NCBI RefSeq assembly: GCF_028623165.1
Contig: NZ_CP117768.1
Span: 4,402,001-4,466,000 of the forward strand
From: Nostoc sp. UHCC 0926
GTDB taxonomy: Bacteria > Cyanobacteriota > Cyanobacteriia > Cyanobacteriales > Nostocaceae
DNA: 64,000 nt
Reading direction: 5' to 3'
The notes under the pieces are model-generated. The model saw only the letters and a list, made by a program, of their open reading frames with translations, did no database searches and had not been told where the DNA came from. Every line of letters starts with the position of its first letter. Position 1 is the stretch's first letter. This document shows, in pieces, positions 7,878 through 16,724 of the stretch. The position numbers were made by a program, and so were the translations under genes.

Positions 7878-9119
7878 CTAGTGATTAAGGATTTTTGCGA
7901 CGGTTTGCACATCCTTGTCACCTCTACCAGAACAATTGATGACGATGCGGGGACTGCCTTCTAACTGAGGACAAAGGGTTTCTAGATATGCGATCGCATG
8001 AGCAGTTTCTAAGGCTGGAATAATCCCTTCTAGTTGCGAAAGTCTTTGAAATGCTTCTAAGGCTTGCTTATCGGTAACACTATAATATTCGGCGCGACCA
8101 AGATCCTTTAAATAACTATGCTCAGGGCCAACACCGGGATAGTCTAATCCGGCACTAATTGAATGGGCTTCGATGATTTGACCATCATCGTCTTGCAGTA
8201 AATAGCTCATTGCACCGTGCAATACACCTATTTTTCCTTTTGTCAAGGTAGCAGCGTGTTTTTCTGTATCTACACCTTCACCCGCCGCCTCTACTCCAAT
8301 TAGGCGAACTGAAGGTTCATGCACAAACTCATTGAATAAGCCGATCGCATTGGAACCTCCACCCACGCAAGCCAGTAGAATATCTGGTAATCCTCCCCAT
8401 TTCTCCTGAGACTGAGCGCGAGTTTCTACACCAATTACAGCATGGAAATCACGCACGATCATCGGGTAGGGATGGGGCCCTGCAACAGAACCCAGGATGT
8501 AATGGGTTGTTTCCACATTCGTCACCCAATCACGGATTGCTTCAGAAGTTGCATCCTTGAGAGTTCCCGTACCTGCCTCCACGGGTTGAACTTCTGCCCC
8601 CATCAACTTCATCCGAAAGACGTTCAGGGCTTGGCGTTCCATATCCTGGACACCCATGTAAATCACACATTTCAAACCAAACCGCGCACATACAGTTGCA
8701 GTCGCAACCCCATGTTGACCTGCACCTGTCTCTGCAATAATCCGCTTCTTGCCCATGCGTTTAGCGAGTAACACTTGAGCCAAAGCATTGTTGATTTTGT
8801 GAGCGCCTGTATGATTTAAATCCTCACGCTTTAAATAAATTTGCGCTCCCGTGCCATCTGGTCTAGCGTAGTTTGTTGTCAGGCGTTCAGCAAAATATAA
8901 TGGGCTGGGTCGTCCTACATAATCCCGCAGTAGGTTTTGCAGTTCTGCTTGGAAACTTGGCTCATCGCGATATTGATGAAACGCAGTTTCTAACTCACTT
9001 AATGCAGGCATTAAGGTTTCGGGGACGTATTTACCGCCGAATTTTCCAAACCTGCCTAAAAGGTCAGGTTGCACGGTGGTAGATGAAATCGTAGCTTTGA
9101 TATCTTGTATGCTTACCAT
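7878..9119 (-). CDS. trpB: Tryptophan synthase beta subunit
   Basis: 413 residues from ATG at 9119, which has an AAAGGA site about 8 nt upstream. The frame stays open back to 9314 only through a palindromic repeat and that extension is rejected. PLP-enzyme marks are LKREDLNHTGAHKINNALAQ (PLP lysine in HK), ETGAGQHGVATA, CVGGGSNAIGLF and NCSGRGDKD. It condenses indole with serine to tryptophan, working with TrpA. It is separated from trpA by the tyrosinase gene, an arrangement specific to the scytonemin locus. Confidence 0.95.
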   Translation of the reverse strand: MVSIQDIKATISSTTVQPDLLGRFGKFGGKYVPETLMPALSELETAFHQYRDEPSFQAELQNLLRDYVGRPSPLYFAERLTTNYARPDGTGAQIYLKREDLNHTGAHKINNALAQVLLAKRMGKKRIIAETGAGQHGVATATVCARFGLKCVIYMGVQDMERQALNVFRMKLMGAEVQPVEAGTGTLKDATSEAIRDWVTNVETTHYILGSVAGPHPYPMIVRDFHAVIGVETRAQSQEKWGGLPDILLACVGGGSNAIGLFNEFVHEPSVRLIGVEAAGEGVDTEKHAATLTKGKIGVLHGAMSYLLQDDDGQIIEAHSISAGLDYPGVGPEHSYLKDLGRAEYYSVTDKQALEAFQRLSQLEGIIPALETAHAIAYLETLCPQLEGSPRIVINCSGRGDKDVQTVAKILNH

Positions 9120-9186
9120 AGTTGAAAATCCTTTAAACTTTAAGTATTTTTTACTCTTGTTATGCTGTGTGCGACTTTCTCTCAAA

Positions 9187-9272
9187 CCTAACCCCCAACC
9201 CCTTCCCTTCAAGGGAAGGGGAGTAAGAATCAAAGCCTTTCGGGAGTGGGGGAGAGGAATGGAAGAGGGGTT
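9187..9272. repeat. Palindromic repeat related to the element at 64-217
   Basis: Contains CCCCTTCCCTT (9199-9209) and AAGGGAAGGGG (9211-9221), a perfect inverted pair, followed by AAAGCCTTTCGGGAG and GGGAGAGGAATGGAAG. The same blocks in the same order occur at 104-180. It fills most of the 205-bp gap between the tyrosinase stop and the trpB start. Confidence 0.75.
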
Positions 9273-9324
9273 CCAAGCGTCTGGTTCTAACTTTTTAGAA
9301 CTTATCCCAGACATAAGATTCTTT

Positions 9325-10548
9325 TCACGTTTTCTTTTCAGAGGTTTTGTAGCTATAGCCCAGGTTTCTGTGATTCAAAACGTCTATAGGGCGCACCAAA
9401 TCGTCAGAGTTAAAATTTGGTAATAGCGATAGTAAATCTCCTAACGCCGTAGCTTTCGGGTTAGACATACCGCCGTCCCAAGGCCACATTAGGTCTTTAG
9501 GATTGTGTCCATAAGGCTGACTATGACCATCGGGAGGATAAAAATCACTGCCTTTATGACCGTTGTCTTGCCATTCAGCCCAGAGACGGTCTGCGTTGGC
9601 ATGATGCAACCAAAACACTGGGTCATAGGGCGAACTTGGTATATTGCTCATCGTACCCAGACTCTTAAACGTTATGGGTGTCGTAGTCGCGTTTATTTGT
9701 AACCCACCGACTAAGGCATGAATGTAGTTGTGGATGAATCCTCCAGGGGTGACTTTACCCTGCTCATCTATAGAGATAAATCCTTCCAAAGCAGGGCGAA
9801 ATAGAGAATAATCATTAAGAGCAAGGACACGCTCAATATCTTTTTTGGGCAAAGGGTAATCACTGGCAGGAGGTAATCGGAGAAAGCGTACAAGTGATGT
9901 ACCTAAAGATGTTCCGGTATCTGGGTCAATGTTTAATGCTGGATTCATAACCCAGCCATTTGCAGCAGCAAAAGCCCCAGGCACTGGGCCGCCTGTAAAA
10001 TTCCCCTGATTTGGAATTTTGATGGTTACTCCTTGACCGTTAGAACCAAGAAAGTCATCGTTAAAAATTACATCAAGTGCTTTGGCGTCAGTCCAATCCC
10101 AGTATGGCAGGCTAACAGTTGGGTCTACTGCTTGCAAAGCTTGTTCAAATCTGCGGATATATTCTCGATGCCAAGGGAAAAATGCGGCATTTTCATGAGC
10201 AAGTTCGTGAACGGAACCATCGGAATGTCCTTTATGGTTATGAATCAAGCGTGTTGCCCCTAAATGTATGGCAACGAATTGGTCGTAAATACTGAGCTTG
10301 CTACCTGGGGGAATTATCGTTTTTAAGGTTTTGATAGCTTTAACGAAAGCTGTTTTCTCTGCTGATGTCAGGTCAGTTACGTTCTTTCTTACAGCTTGGT
10401 GAACCTGTTTTTCTGGAAAATTGTAATGCCAATGATATTCGTATTGTCTATGATCAGTGCGATCGTGGGCAAAAACTGTAATAGCACAGGCGCTAACTAG
10501 AAGTAGGCTATAAATTAATATTTTGACGGATTTTAGCAGGAGTTTCAT
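9325..10548 (-). CDS. tyrP: Exported tyrosinase (type 3 copper oxidase)
   Basis: 407 residues. Residues 1-27 form a signal peptide (basic start, ISLLLVSACAITVFA-like core, A-H cleavage), so the mature enzyme is periplasmic. CuA ligands fit H...HENAAFFPWH, a H-x8-H spacing with PWHREYIRRFEQAL. CuB fits HNYIH (H-x3-H) and DPVFWLHHANADRLW. Tyrosinases oxidise phenols to catechols/quinones. In the scytonemin locus a late oxidation of the monomer has been proposed, but that role is inference. It is inserted between trpA and trpB in the same orientation. The symbol tyrP is the one I recall for the N. punctiforme homologue; it clashes with the enterobacterial tyrosine transporter name. Confidence 0.9.
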   Translation of the reverse strand: MKLLLKSVKILIYSLLLVSACAITVFAHDRTDHRQYEYHWHYNFPEKQVHQAVRKNVTDLTSAEKTAFVKAIKTLKTIIPPGSKLSIYDQFVAIHLGATRLIHNHKGHSDGSVHELAHENAAFFPWHREYIRRFEQALQAVDPTVSLPYWDWTDAKALDVIFNDDFLGSNGQGVTIKIPNQGNFTGGPVPGAFAAANGWVMNPALNIDPDTGTSLGTSLVRFLRLPPASDYPLPKKDIERVLALNDYSLFRPALEGFISIDEQGKVTPGGFIHNYIHALVGGLQINATTTPITFKSLGTMSNIPSSPYDPVFWLHHANADRLWAEWQDNGHKGSDFYPPDGHSQPYGHNPKDLMWPWDGGMSNPKATALGDLLSLLPNFNSDDLVRPIDVLNHRNLGYSYKTSEKKT

Positions 10549-10560
10549 TATCTTAATGGA

Positions 10561-10640
10561 AGCAGAGGGCAGGGGGCAGGGGGCAGGGGGGAGAAAGAGA
10601 AATTAATCCCCTATTCCCTATTCCCTATTCCCTATTTACT
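10561..10640. repeat. Two short tandem-repeat tracts between trpA and tyrosinase
   Basis: A GGGCAGG-type heptamer tract (about 10566-10592) is followed by a CTATTCC heptamer tract (about 10611-10637). Both are STRR-like. They make up most of the 108-bp spacer. Confidence 0.75.
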
Positions 10641-10656
10641 AAGTCTGCGGGTGAAT

Positions 10657-11490
10657 TTATCTCACCTCTTGAAGAGATGGACTTTCACGCTGACTTTCTG
10701 TAATGGCTGTTTTAAGTTCTTGACAAAGCTTTTCTACTGCTTGCAATCCTTCAGTTGGGCTACCTTCAGCTAACCGTTTGACGAAGGCACTACCAACAAT
10801 CACCGCGTCTGCTCCCCATTCCCTTACTTGATGCGCTTGTTCTGGCCCTGAGATGCCAAAACCAACGCCGATGGGTTTATCGGTAACGCTTCGCAAATCT
10901 GTAATTAAATACTTTACACGGTCTTGGATTTGAGCGCGGACACCTGTAACACCTGTAACGCTTACCAGGTAGATAAAACCCTGAGATTGACGAGCGATCG
11001 CTTCAATCCTATCTTTAGAACTGGTAGGAGCTACGAGTAAAATTACCTCAATTCCGAAAGATGCAGCAGTCTGGATTAATTCTTCTGATTCTTCTAAGGG
11101 TAAGTCTGGTACTACCAACCCTTGCACCCCAGCAGCAGAAATTTGCGCCAAAAACGACTTAATACCCCGGTACAAAATGGGATTGTAGTAAGTAAATAGA
11201 ATGATTGGCGCTTTTAGGCGAGGAATCTCTGTGTGCAACATCTCTAGCACTTGGTCTAATTTTGTGCCTTTTTGCAAAGCGCGGGTTGCTGCTGCTTGAA
11301 TCACAGGCCCATCTGCTAGAGGATCGGAGTAGGGAACGCCCAACTCAATGAAGTCAGCACCATTGCGATCTAAGATACGTAAAGCTTCGGCAGTGGTTTC
11401 TAAGTTAGGATCGCCTGCTGTGATAAAGGGGATTAAAGCACACTGTTGGCGATCGCGTAAAGTTTGAAAAAAATCAGAGATAGAAGTCAT
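10657..11490 (-). CDS. trpA: Tryptophan synthase alpha subunit
   Basis: 277 residues, TIM barrel. ALIPFITAGDPNLETT, the catalytic-Glu segment FIELGVPYSDPLADGPVIQAA, GLVVPDLPLEE (catalytic Asp) and VGFGISGPEQ are all present. It cleaves indole-3-glycerol phosphate to indole for TrpB. Start at ATG 11490, with no strong Shine-Dalgarno. Upstream is a 420-bp gap with a 21-bp tandem array separating it from the MDR gene, so a separate promoter is possible. Confidence 0.95.
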   Translation of the reverse strand: MTSISDFFQTLRDRQQCALIPFITAGDPNLETTAEALRILDRNGADFIELGVPYSDPLADGPVIQAAATRALQKGTKLDQVLEMLHTEIPRLKAPIILFTYYNPILYRGIKSFLAQISAAGVQGLVVPDLPLEESEELIQTAASFGIEVILLVAPTSSKDRIEAIARQSQGFIYLVSVTGVTGVRAQIQDRVKYLITDLRSVTDKPIGVGFGISGPEQAHQVREWGADAVIVGSAFVKRLAEGSPTEGLQAVEKLCQELKTAITESQRESPSLQEVR

Positions 11491-11577
11491 TCTAAAAAAT
11501 GGTTAATGGTTAATTAATAGTTCTGGAAGAATCAACATTTAGCAATTAGCGATGTTCACCCTACATTTTTTGTCGTC

Positions 11578-11808
11578 GAGTCTTTGAACCTCGTGAATGA
11601 GTCTTTTAGCTCCGTGAACGAGTCTTTGAACCTCGTGAACGAGTCTTTTAGCTCCGTGAACGAGTCTTTGAACCTCGTGAACGAGTCTTTTAGCTCCGTG
11701 AATGAGTCTTTTAGCTCCGTGAATGAGTCTTTTAGCTCCGTTAACGAGTCTTTTAGCTCCGTCAACGAGTCTTTTAGCTCCGTCAACGAGTCTTTGAACT
11801 CCGTCGTC
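11578..11808. repeat. 21-bp tandem repeat, eleven copies
   Basis: The unit GAGTCTTTGAACCTCGTGAAC alternates with GAGTCTTTTAGCTCCGTGAAC, eleven units, and the array is bracketed by GTCGTCGAG on both sides. All nearby frames stay open because the period is 21. The best frame on the minus strand reads a heptad SFTELKD, but the frames start only at TTG, without a ribosome site, so I treat it as non-coding. It is not a CRISPR: units are contiguous, without spacers. Confidence 0.9.
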
Positions 11809-11910
11809 GAGTATCAAAGCTTCATTTTTTTAGATTGGAGATTCTAGCAATAGGTAATGGTTTACAGAAAGACACAAATTAACCATGAGCGATAAATCAT
11901 AAACGTTGAC

Positions 11911-12864
11911 TCATACAACCTGTACAACAATCTTGCCGCGCACACCCTCACCGCCTTCCTCAAACGTTTTATGCGCTTGTGCCACCTGATGAAGTGAAAA
12001 AGTTTTACTGACAACAGGTTTGATATGACCCCGTTCAATTAGGTTTCTCAAGGCATTAAGCTTAGGACGGGTGCAATCTAAGTGTGTAAAGTGGACAGTA
12101 ATATTTTTGAAAATAGCGATGTTGAAGTCACCCGTCACGCCTGTTATAGTGACAGCGCGACCATCAGCTTTTGTAACCGCCAAACTTTTAGCTAAAATTT
12201 CGCCGCCAACAGTAGTAAAGGTTACGTCAACACCTGCACCGCCTGTTTCCTGCATAATGATCTTAATAAAGTCTTCGTTGCGGTAATCGATCGCTCTATC
12301 TGCACCGATGGACTTGACAAAATCGATATCATAATTGCCGCAGGTTGTGTAAACGTAAGCGCCTGCCGCTTTAGCTATTTGAACAGCGAATGTGCCGACA
12401 CCGCCTGCACCACCATGAATCAACACAGTTTCACCGACTTTGATATTTGCTCTAGTGATCAGTGCAGCCCATGCTGTACCCCCTGCCACAGGTACGCTAG
12501 CAGCTTCTAAATGAGATATATTTGTGGGCTTTTTGGCAATAGTTGATTCATTTGCGACATGATACTCCGCATTAGCACCGCCACCCTCCTCATGTGCGAT
12601 TGCATAATAAACTTCGTCACCTACCTGAAAATCCCTAACATTTTCGCCCACTGCCTCAACGACACCGGAAACGTCAAAGCCGAGAATTACAGGCAGTTTT
12701 ACCCTTGGCCCAAAAATTCCTTGGCGCACCCCGCAGTCCGCTGGGTTCACGGAGGTGGCATAAACCTTGACTAAAACTTCGTTGTTCTTTGGTGTTGGTT
12801 TATCCACTTCACTTTCTGCAAAGACTTCTGGACTTCCGAAGTTTGTGATCACCATCGCTTTCAT
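11911..12864 (-). CDS. Medium-chain NAD(P)H:quinone-type oxidoreductase (zinc-free MDR)
   Basis: 317 residues. The N-terminal catalytic fold has MKAMVITNFGSPEVF and VILGFDVSGVVEAVGENV. The Rossmann segment is LIHGGAGGVGTFAVQIAKAAGA near residues 140-161, with an Ala/Gly-rich nucleotide motif typical of the quinone oxidoreductase branch. The structural-zinc cysteines are missing. ATG at 12864 with GAGG about 10 nt upstream. It lies between trpC and trpA inside the scytonemin run, where I recall no such gene in N. punctiforme ATCC 29133. It may therefore be a lineage-specific addition, perhaps acting on a quinone/enone intermediate, or an unrelated passenger. It is flanked by the 21-bp array and by a 96-bp element. 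Confidence 0.85.
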   Translation of the reverse strand: MKAMVITNFGSPEVFAESEVDKPTPKNNEVLVKVYATSVNPADCGVRQGIFGPRVKLPVILGFDVSGVVEAVGENVRDFQVGDEVYYAIAHEEGGGANAEYHVANESTIAKKPTNISHLEAASVPVAGGTAWAALITRANIKVGETVLIHGGAGGVGTFAVQIAKAAGAYVYTTCGNYDIDFVKSIGADRAIDYRNEDFIKIIMQETGGAGVDVTFTTVGGEILAKSLAVTKADGRAVTITGVTGDFNIAIFKNITVHFTHLDCTRPKLNALRNLIERGHIKPVVSKTFSLHQVAQAHKTFEEGGEGVRGKIVVQVV

Positions 12865-13024
12865 ACAATTGCCTCAAAGCAAAATCAGAAACAGGGAAAG
12901 GGTTAAGGGGGAAGGGAAAAGGGAGGAATTATTTTCTATGATCCCTTAAATGTCCCCTTTACCCACCTTCAGCGAGAAGCCTATTTTCGCAAAGATCCAC
13001 CCAACTGCCTTAGAAAGGCTTGCT

Positions 13025-13120
13025 TTACAGCAGAATTCAAGTATTTGAACCACATCTGTCGTGGGGGCGTAAGGCCTTGCGCCCCTAGCGCGTGGTCTAT
13101 TTACCTGAAAATAGCTGTAA
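13025..13120. repeat. 96-bp palindromic element, copy 2
   Basis: Same length and ends as 6349-6444 (TTACAGCAGAATTCAAG ... GAAAATAGCTGTAA), with a few changes in the central palindrome (GGGGGCGTAAGGCCTTGCGC). It sits between the trpC stop and the MDR start. Confidence 0.92.
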
Positions 13121-13141
13121 TTCCCGCCTTTTTAAGGAGGG

Positions 13142-13975
13142 TTAGGGAGGATCAAGTCTTAGCAAAGTACGCACAGCTTGTTCGACATCGCTTTGTTTAA
13201 CTAAAGACTCTCCGATCAAAACTGCACGCGCACCAGCCTCAGCGACAAGAGATAAATCCGCAGGTGTATACAGTCCAGACTCGCTGACAACGGTGATATC
13301 CAAACTTTGTAATTGTTGTTGGCGCTGTGCTAAAAGTTGCTGTGTTATTCCTAAATCAAGGGTAAAATCTTCTAAATTGCGATTGTTGATTCCTACTAAA
13401 TGTAAATCGTCAAGATTTAGCACCCGATCCAGTTCAGCCAAGGTATGGACTTCCACCAGTGCATTCATGCCTAAATCATGAATCACTCGTGAAAAATCTT
13501 GGAGTTCTTGGTCTGATAAAATGGCAGCAATCAACAAAACTGCATCTGCACCCGCTGTCCGTGCTAAATAAATTTGATAGCGGTCAATGATAAACTCCTT
13601 GCACAGTAGGGGTAATGCTACTTGCAATCGCACAGCCCGCAGATTATCAAAACTGCCTTGAAAAAACTTATGGTCAGTCAGGACTGATAAACAAGCTGCA
13701 CCACCTCGTTCATAAGCTTGAGCGATCGTTACTGGGTCAAAATCTGCGCGGATAATCCCCCGGCTAGGTGATGCTTTTTTAACCTCGGCAATTAAGCTCG
13801 GTTGGTTGGGATTTTCTTGTAAAGCAGTCAAGAAATTTCGCACAGTCGGGGCTGCCTTTAACTGTTGTCGCAAGTAAGCTAAAGGCAGTTCTTGCTGCAT
13901 TTTTGCGACTTCTTGCTTTTTATGCAAGACAATTTCTTCAAGAATATGGCGGGGAGGGGCAACTTGGTTAATCAT
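13142..13975 (-). CDS. trpC: Indole-3-glycerol phosphate synthase
   Basis: 277 residues, single-domain IGPS (no PRAI fusion). LIAEVKKASPSRGIIR carries the catalytic Lys, and LCKEFIIDRYQIYLARTAGADAVLLI, LVGINNRNLEDF and VSESGLY are all typical. It converts CdRP to indole-3-glycerol phosphate. ATG at 13975, weak ribosome site. It lies 112 nt downstream of trpEG in the same direction, the spacer containing ACTCCTAACT-type repeats. Confidence 0.94.
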   Translation of the reverse strand: MINQVAPPRHILEEIVLHKKQEVAKMQQELPLAYLRQQLKAAPTVRNFLTALQENPNQPSLIAEVKKASPSRGIIRADFDPVTIAQAYERGGAACLSVLTDHKFFQGSFDNLRAVRLQVALPLLCKEFIIDRYQIYLARTAGADAVLLIAAILSDQELQDFSRVIHDLGMNALVEVHTLAELDRVLNLDDLHLVGINNRNLEDFTLDLGITQQLLAQRQQQLQSLDITVVSESGLYTPADLSLVAEAGARAVLIGESLVKQSDVEQAVRTLLRLDPP

Positions 13976-14087
13976 AAAATACTTGGGGGAATGGGGAGTG
14001 ATGAATTATGAGTGATGAGTTAGGTAGTGATGAGTTAATAATTTCAGTTCTTCAAACTCCTAACTCCTAACTTTTAACTTCAAACTC

Positions 14088-16289
14088 CTAACTAATAACT
14101 AATGGTTCTTTGGTTTGAGTATATGCACGCACCACATTTTTAATGATTTCCAGACCGACTTCTTCTGCTAAAGTCATGATTGATTCTGGATGAAACTGAA
14201 CGGCGGCGATGGGAAGTGTCTGATGTTCAATGCCCATAATCACGTCGTCATCAGACATCGCTGTTACCTTCAGTTCTTTTGGCAAACGTTCCGGTAGAGC
14301 AAACAATGAGTGGTATCTACCGACTGCAAAGGATTTCGGTAAGTTTTTGAAGGTGACAGAATTGGAATCGGTGACAAAAATCCGTGAGGATTTACCATGT
14401 TGGGGATAGTCAAGAACTCCCAATTCTCCATCAAAAGCTTCAACGATGCCTTGCAGTCCCAGACAAACTCCAAAAATAGGAATTTTGCGATGAAGAAGGG
14501 CACCGACAGTCTCTGAAACCCGAAAATCACTTGGTCTACCAGGGCCAGGAGATAAAACAACTAAGTCAGGGCGTTCTCTGTCGAATAGCGATTCCGAGAA
14601 GCCATGACGCAGTGTGGTAACACTTGCACCAGTTTGGCGAATGTAATTGGCTAGAGTATGAACAAATGAGTCTTCATAGTCTATTAGTAAGATGCGTTTG
14701 CCAGCTTCGGCACAAGGTAGGATTTTAGCTAATTTGATGGAACTGGACTGCTCAATTTTCTGGCTGGTTTGCTTAACACGACGAATCGTCTCAAATAAAG
14801 CAGCACCTTTAGTAATTGTTTCTTGTTCTTCTGCTTGTGGTATGGAGTCATAAAGGACAGTAGCACCAACTCGCACTTCAGCGATGCAGTCTTTTAATCG
14901 GATTGTCCGCAGAATTAATCCAGTATTTAAATTCCCATTGAAATTTAAATAGCCAACTGCTCCACCATACCAACGTCGAGCGCTCTTTTCATGCTGTTCA
15001 ATAAAATCTATTGCGGCTCTTTTGGGTGCGCCGGTGACTGTAACCGCCCAAGTATGGCTCAAGAATGCATCTAAGGCATCAAATTGCGATCGCAGTGTCC
15101 CCTCAACATGATCTACTGTATGAATTAAGTGGCTATATAATTCAATTTGGCGACGACCAATCACTTGTACTGAGCCAGGTTCACAGATTCGGGATTTGTC
15201 ATTGCGATCGACATCAGTACACATCGTCAACTCAGCTTCGTCTTTGTGGGAGTTGAGTAAATGACGAATTTGTACCGCATCATCAAGAGCATCTTGTCCC
15301 CGGCTAATAGTACCACTAATTGGACAGGTTTCTACCCGCTTCCCTTCAACTCGCACAAACATTTCTGGAGATGCGCCAATAAGATATTCTCCACCTAGAT
15401 TAAAAATAAATCCATAAGGACTAGGATTTATATCTTTTAAAGTTTCAAATAACTTGCTGGGTTGGTCTTCATAGCTTTCAAAAAAGTTTTGACTAGGAAC
15501 AACTTCAAATAAATCACCTCGGCGGAAATAATCGAGTGCAAGCTCAACTTTTTTGGCATACTCGCCTACTTTATGGTCAGCAGTTTGATTTGGGAGAAGA
15601 TGTTTTCCGCGATAATCTACAGACTCACCTGTTCGAGGAAGATTATTAGTACTACCATGCGCTGTTTCAAATTCATATTGTAAACGAAATGCGCGTTGCT
15701 GATAGTAGTCAACCACTATCAATTCATCTGGGAGATAAAGCACTAAATCCCGCTGATCTGTAGGACGTTCCAAACGTTGGGTAATTGGTTCAAACTGGAA
15801 AACTAAGTCGTAACCAAACGCACCATACAATCCTAAATGCTCGTCTTCTTCACTAGAAAAAGTATATAGAATATCCCGGATAACAGTAAATGCTGAAGGT
15901 TGTTTACTACGTTCTTCTTCAGCGAATAATTTTTTGGCAGGTTTAACAAAGCCTACGATATAGTTATTATCTTGGGTGACTTTCTCAAGTTGTTCTGACT
16001 GGGATAAGCGCTCTAAGAGGAATGGTAAAAGGACTTGGCCGCGTTCATTCAACGCTATCAAAGTAAAAGCATTCTCCTGTGTAGCCAATTCCAATGGTGG
16101 ATTGACAAATCCGATCGCCCATCTTTTGTATCTCCCTGGATATTCGTAGCTGCTCCTTAGCAAGCCTCCACGCTGAGAATTTAAGTGGAACAGAACATCT
16201 TCGAGGGCAGTGTCCATCTTAACTTCTGTCATGGAGCGATAAACACTTACACCACCAAAGGTTTTGTAGCAATAGGAATCAAAAATCAT
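14088..16289 (-). CDS. trpE: Anthranilate synthase, fused TrpE-TrpG
   Basis: 733 residues. The N-terminal TrpE part (about 1-515) has SSYEYPGRYKRW, CPISGTISRG, the chorismate-binding ELTMCTDVDRND and VTGAPKRAAI. The C-terminal glutamine amidotransferase (about 535-725) has LLIDYEDSFVHTLANY, LSPGPGRPSDF, the nucleophile Cys in FGVCLGLQGI and the His-Glu pair in AVQFHPESIM. It makes anthranilate from chorismate and glutamine. Fused TrpEG is the usual form in scytonemin loci. Start at 16289; an internal Met at residue 20 (MTEVKMDTALED) is an alternative. Upstream, at 16489-16523, is a copy of the sequence found three times before scyA, suggesting shared control. Confidence 0.93.
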   Translation of the reverse strand: MIFDSYCYKTFGGVSVYRSMTEVKMDTALEDVLFHLNSQRGGLLRSSYEYPGRYKRWAIGFVNPPLELATQENAFTLIALNERGQVLLPFLLERLSQSEQLEKVTQDNNYIVGFVKPAKKLFAEEERSKQPSAFTVIRDILYTFSSEEDEHLGLYGAFGYDLVFQFEPITQRLERPTDQRDLVLYLPDELIVVDYYQQRAFRLQYEFETAHGSTNNLPRTGESVDYRGKHLLPNQTADHKVGEYAKKVELALDYFRRGDLFEVVPSQNFFESYEDQPSKLFETLKDINPSPYGFIFNLGGEYLIGASPEMFVRVEGKRVETCPISGTISRGQDALDDAVQIRHLLNSHKDEAELTMCTDVDRNDKSRICEPGSVQVIGRRQIELYSHLIHTVDHVEGTLRSQFDALDAFLSHTWAVTVTGAPKRAAIDFIEQHEKSARRWYGGAVGYLNFNGNLNTGLILRTIRLKDCIAEVRVGATVLYDSIPQAEEQETITKGAALFETIRRVKQTSQKIEQSSSIKLAKILPCAEAGKRILLIDYEDSFVHTLANYIRQTGASVTTLRHGFSESLFDRERPDLVVLSPGPGRPSDFRVSETVGALLHRKIPIFGVCLGLQGIVEAFDGELGVLDYPQHGKSSRIFVTDSNSVTFKNLPKSFAVGRYHSLFALPERLPKELKVTAMSDDDVIMGIEHQTLPIAAVQFHPESIMTLAEEVGLEIIKNVVRAYTQTKEPLVIS

Positions 16290-16724
16290 GAGTAATTTCT
16301 CTGGAGTAGTTATTAATTAGTCATTATTTGAGATAAATCATTATTATTTATTTATAGATAAATAACAAAGTTAGATGATTTTATTTCCATTTAGTTCAAT
16401 TTTTTTAATCCGCCAATTATTCGGAAAAAATATAAGTAAAGATTTGTGTCTTATTTAAGAATACTAGATATTAAGCAGACAATACATTGGATAATTTTTC
16501 GATTAGGTGTCAATTTATTCGCTTTTTATACTGCTTTTCTAGTACTTTTCCTAACAACGCTATTTAAAAGTCTTCGCCTCCCTCAAAAGTAGTAGATGCT
16601 CTCACAAGTTGGTAGCAAAAAAATTGCCTCGCATCAAACCTCTGGATTACTCAGCTACCCTGCGGGAAGGCGAAGTGCCTATACGTTTAAAATTCAACCC
16701 GTCAATTCGCCACGAAAAAGAACC
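16290..16724. other. Non-coding gap between trpEG and aroB
   Basis: AT-rich up to about 16560, including the putative control sequence at 16489-16523. 16590-16720 is GC-richer and contains the repeat fragment CTACCCTGCGGGAAGGCGAAG. No gene supported. It separates the aroB end from the trpEG start, so trpEG probably has its own promoter here. Confidence 0.6.
16489..16523 (-). promoter_or_regulatory. Putative scytonemin control sequence, copy 4 (before trpEG)
   Basis: On the plus strand it reads GGATAATTTTTCGATTAGGT then GTCAATTTATTCGCT. On the coding (minus) strand this is AGCGAATAAATTGACACC followed by TAATCGAAAAATTATCC. It matches the three copies upstream of scyA in AGCGAA-A-ATTGACA and the following ATC-AAA-ATT block. 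It lies about 200 nt before the trpEG start. TTGACA could be a -35 box; no good -10 was fixed. Confidence 0.55.

Noticed and set aside
7790..7921. N-terminal extension of TrpD
   Set aside because: Would translate heptanucleotide repeats (YPIPNAQ-like) and overlap trpB; the family N-terminus fits the ATG at 7789/7786.
8442..8771. 109-codon plus-strand frame
   Set aside because: Antisense shadow of trpB.
9120..9314. N-terminal extension of TrpB
   Set aside because: Encoded by a palindromic repeat; the ATG at 9119 has a ribosome site and the family start.
11578..11808. CRISPR array
   Set aside because: The 21-bp units abut directly with no spacers and no cas genes are nearby.
11539..11847. 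Heptad-repeat open frames in the 21-bp array
   Set aside because: Only TTG/ATA-type starts, no ribosome site, and several frames on both strands are equally open, so kept as a repeat.
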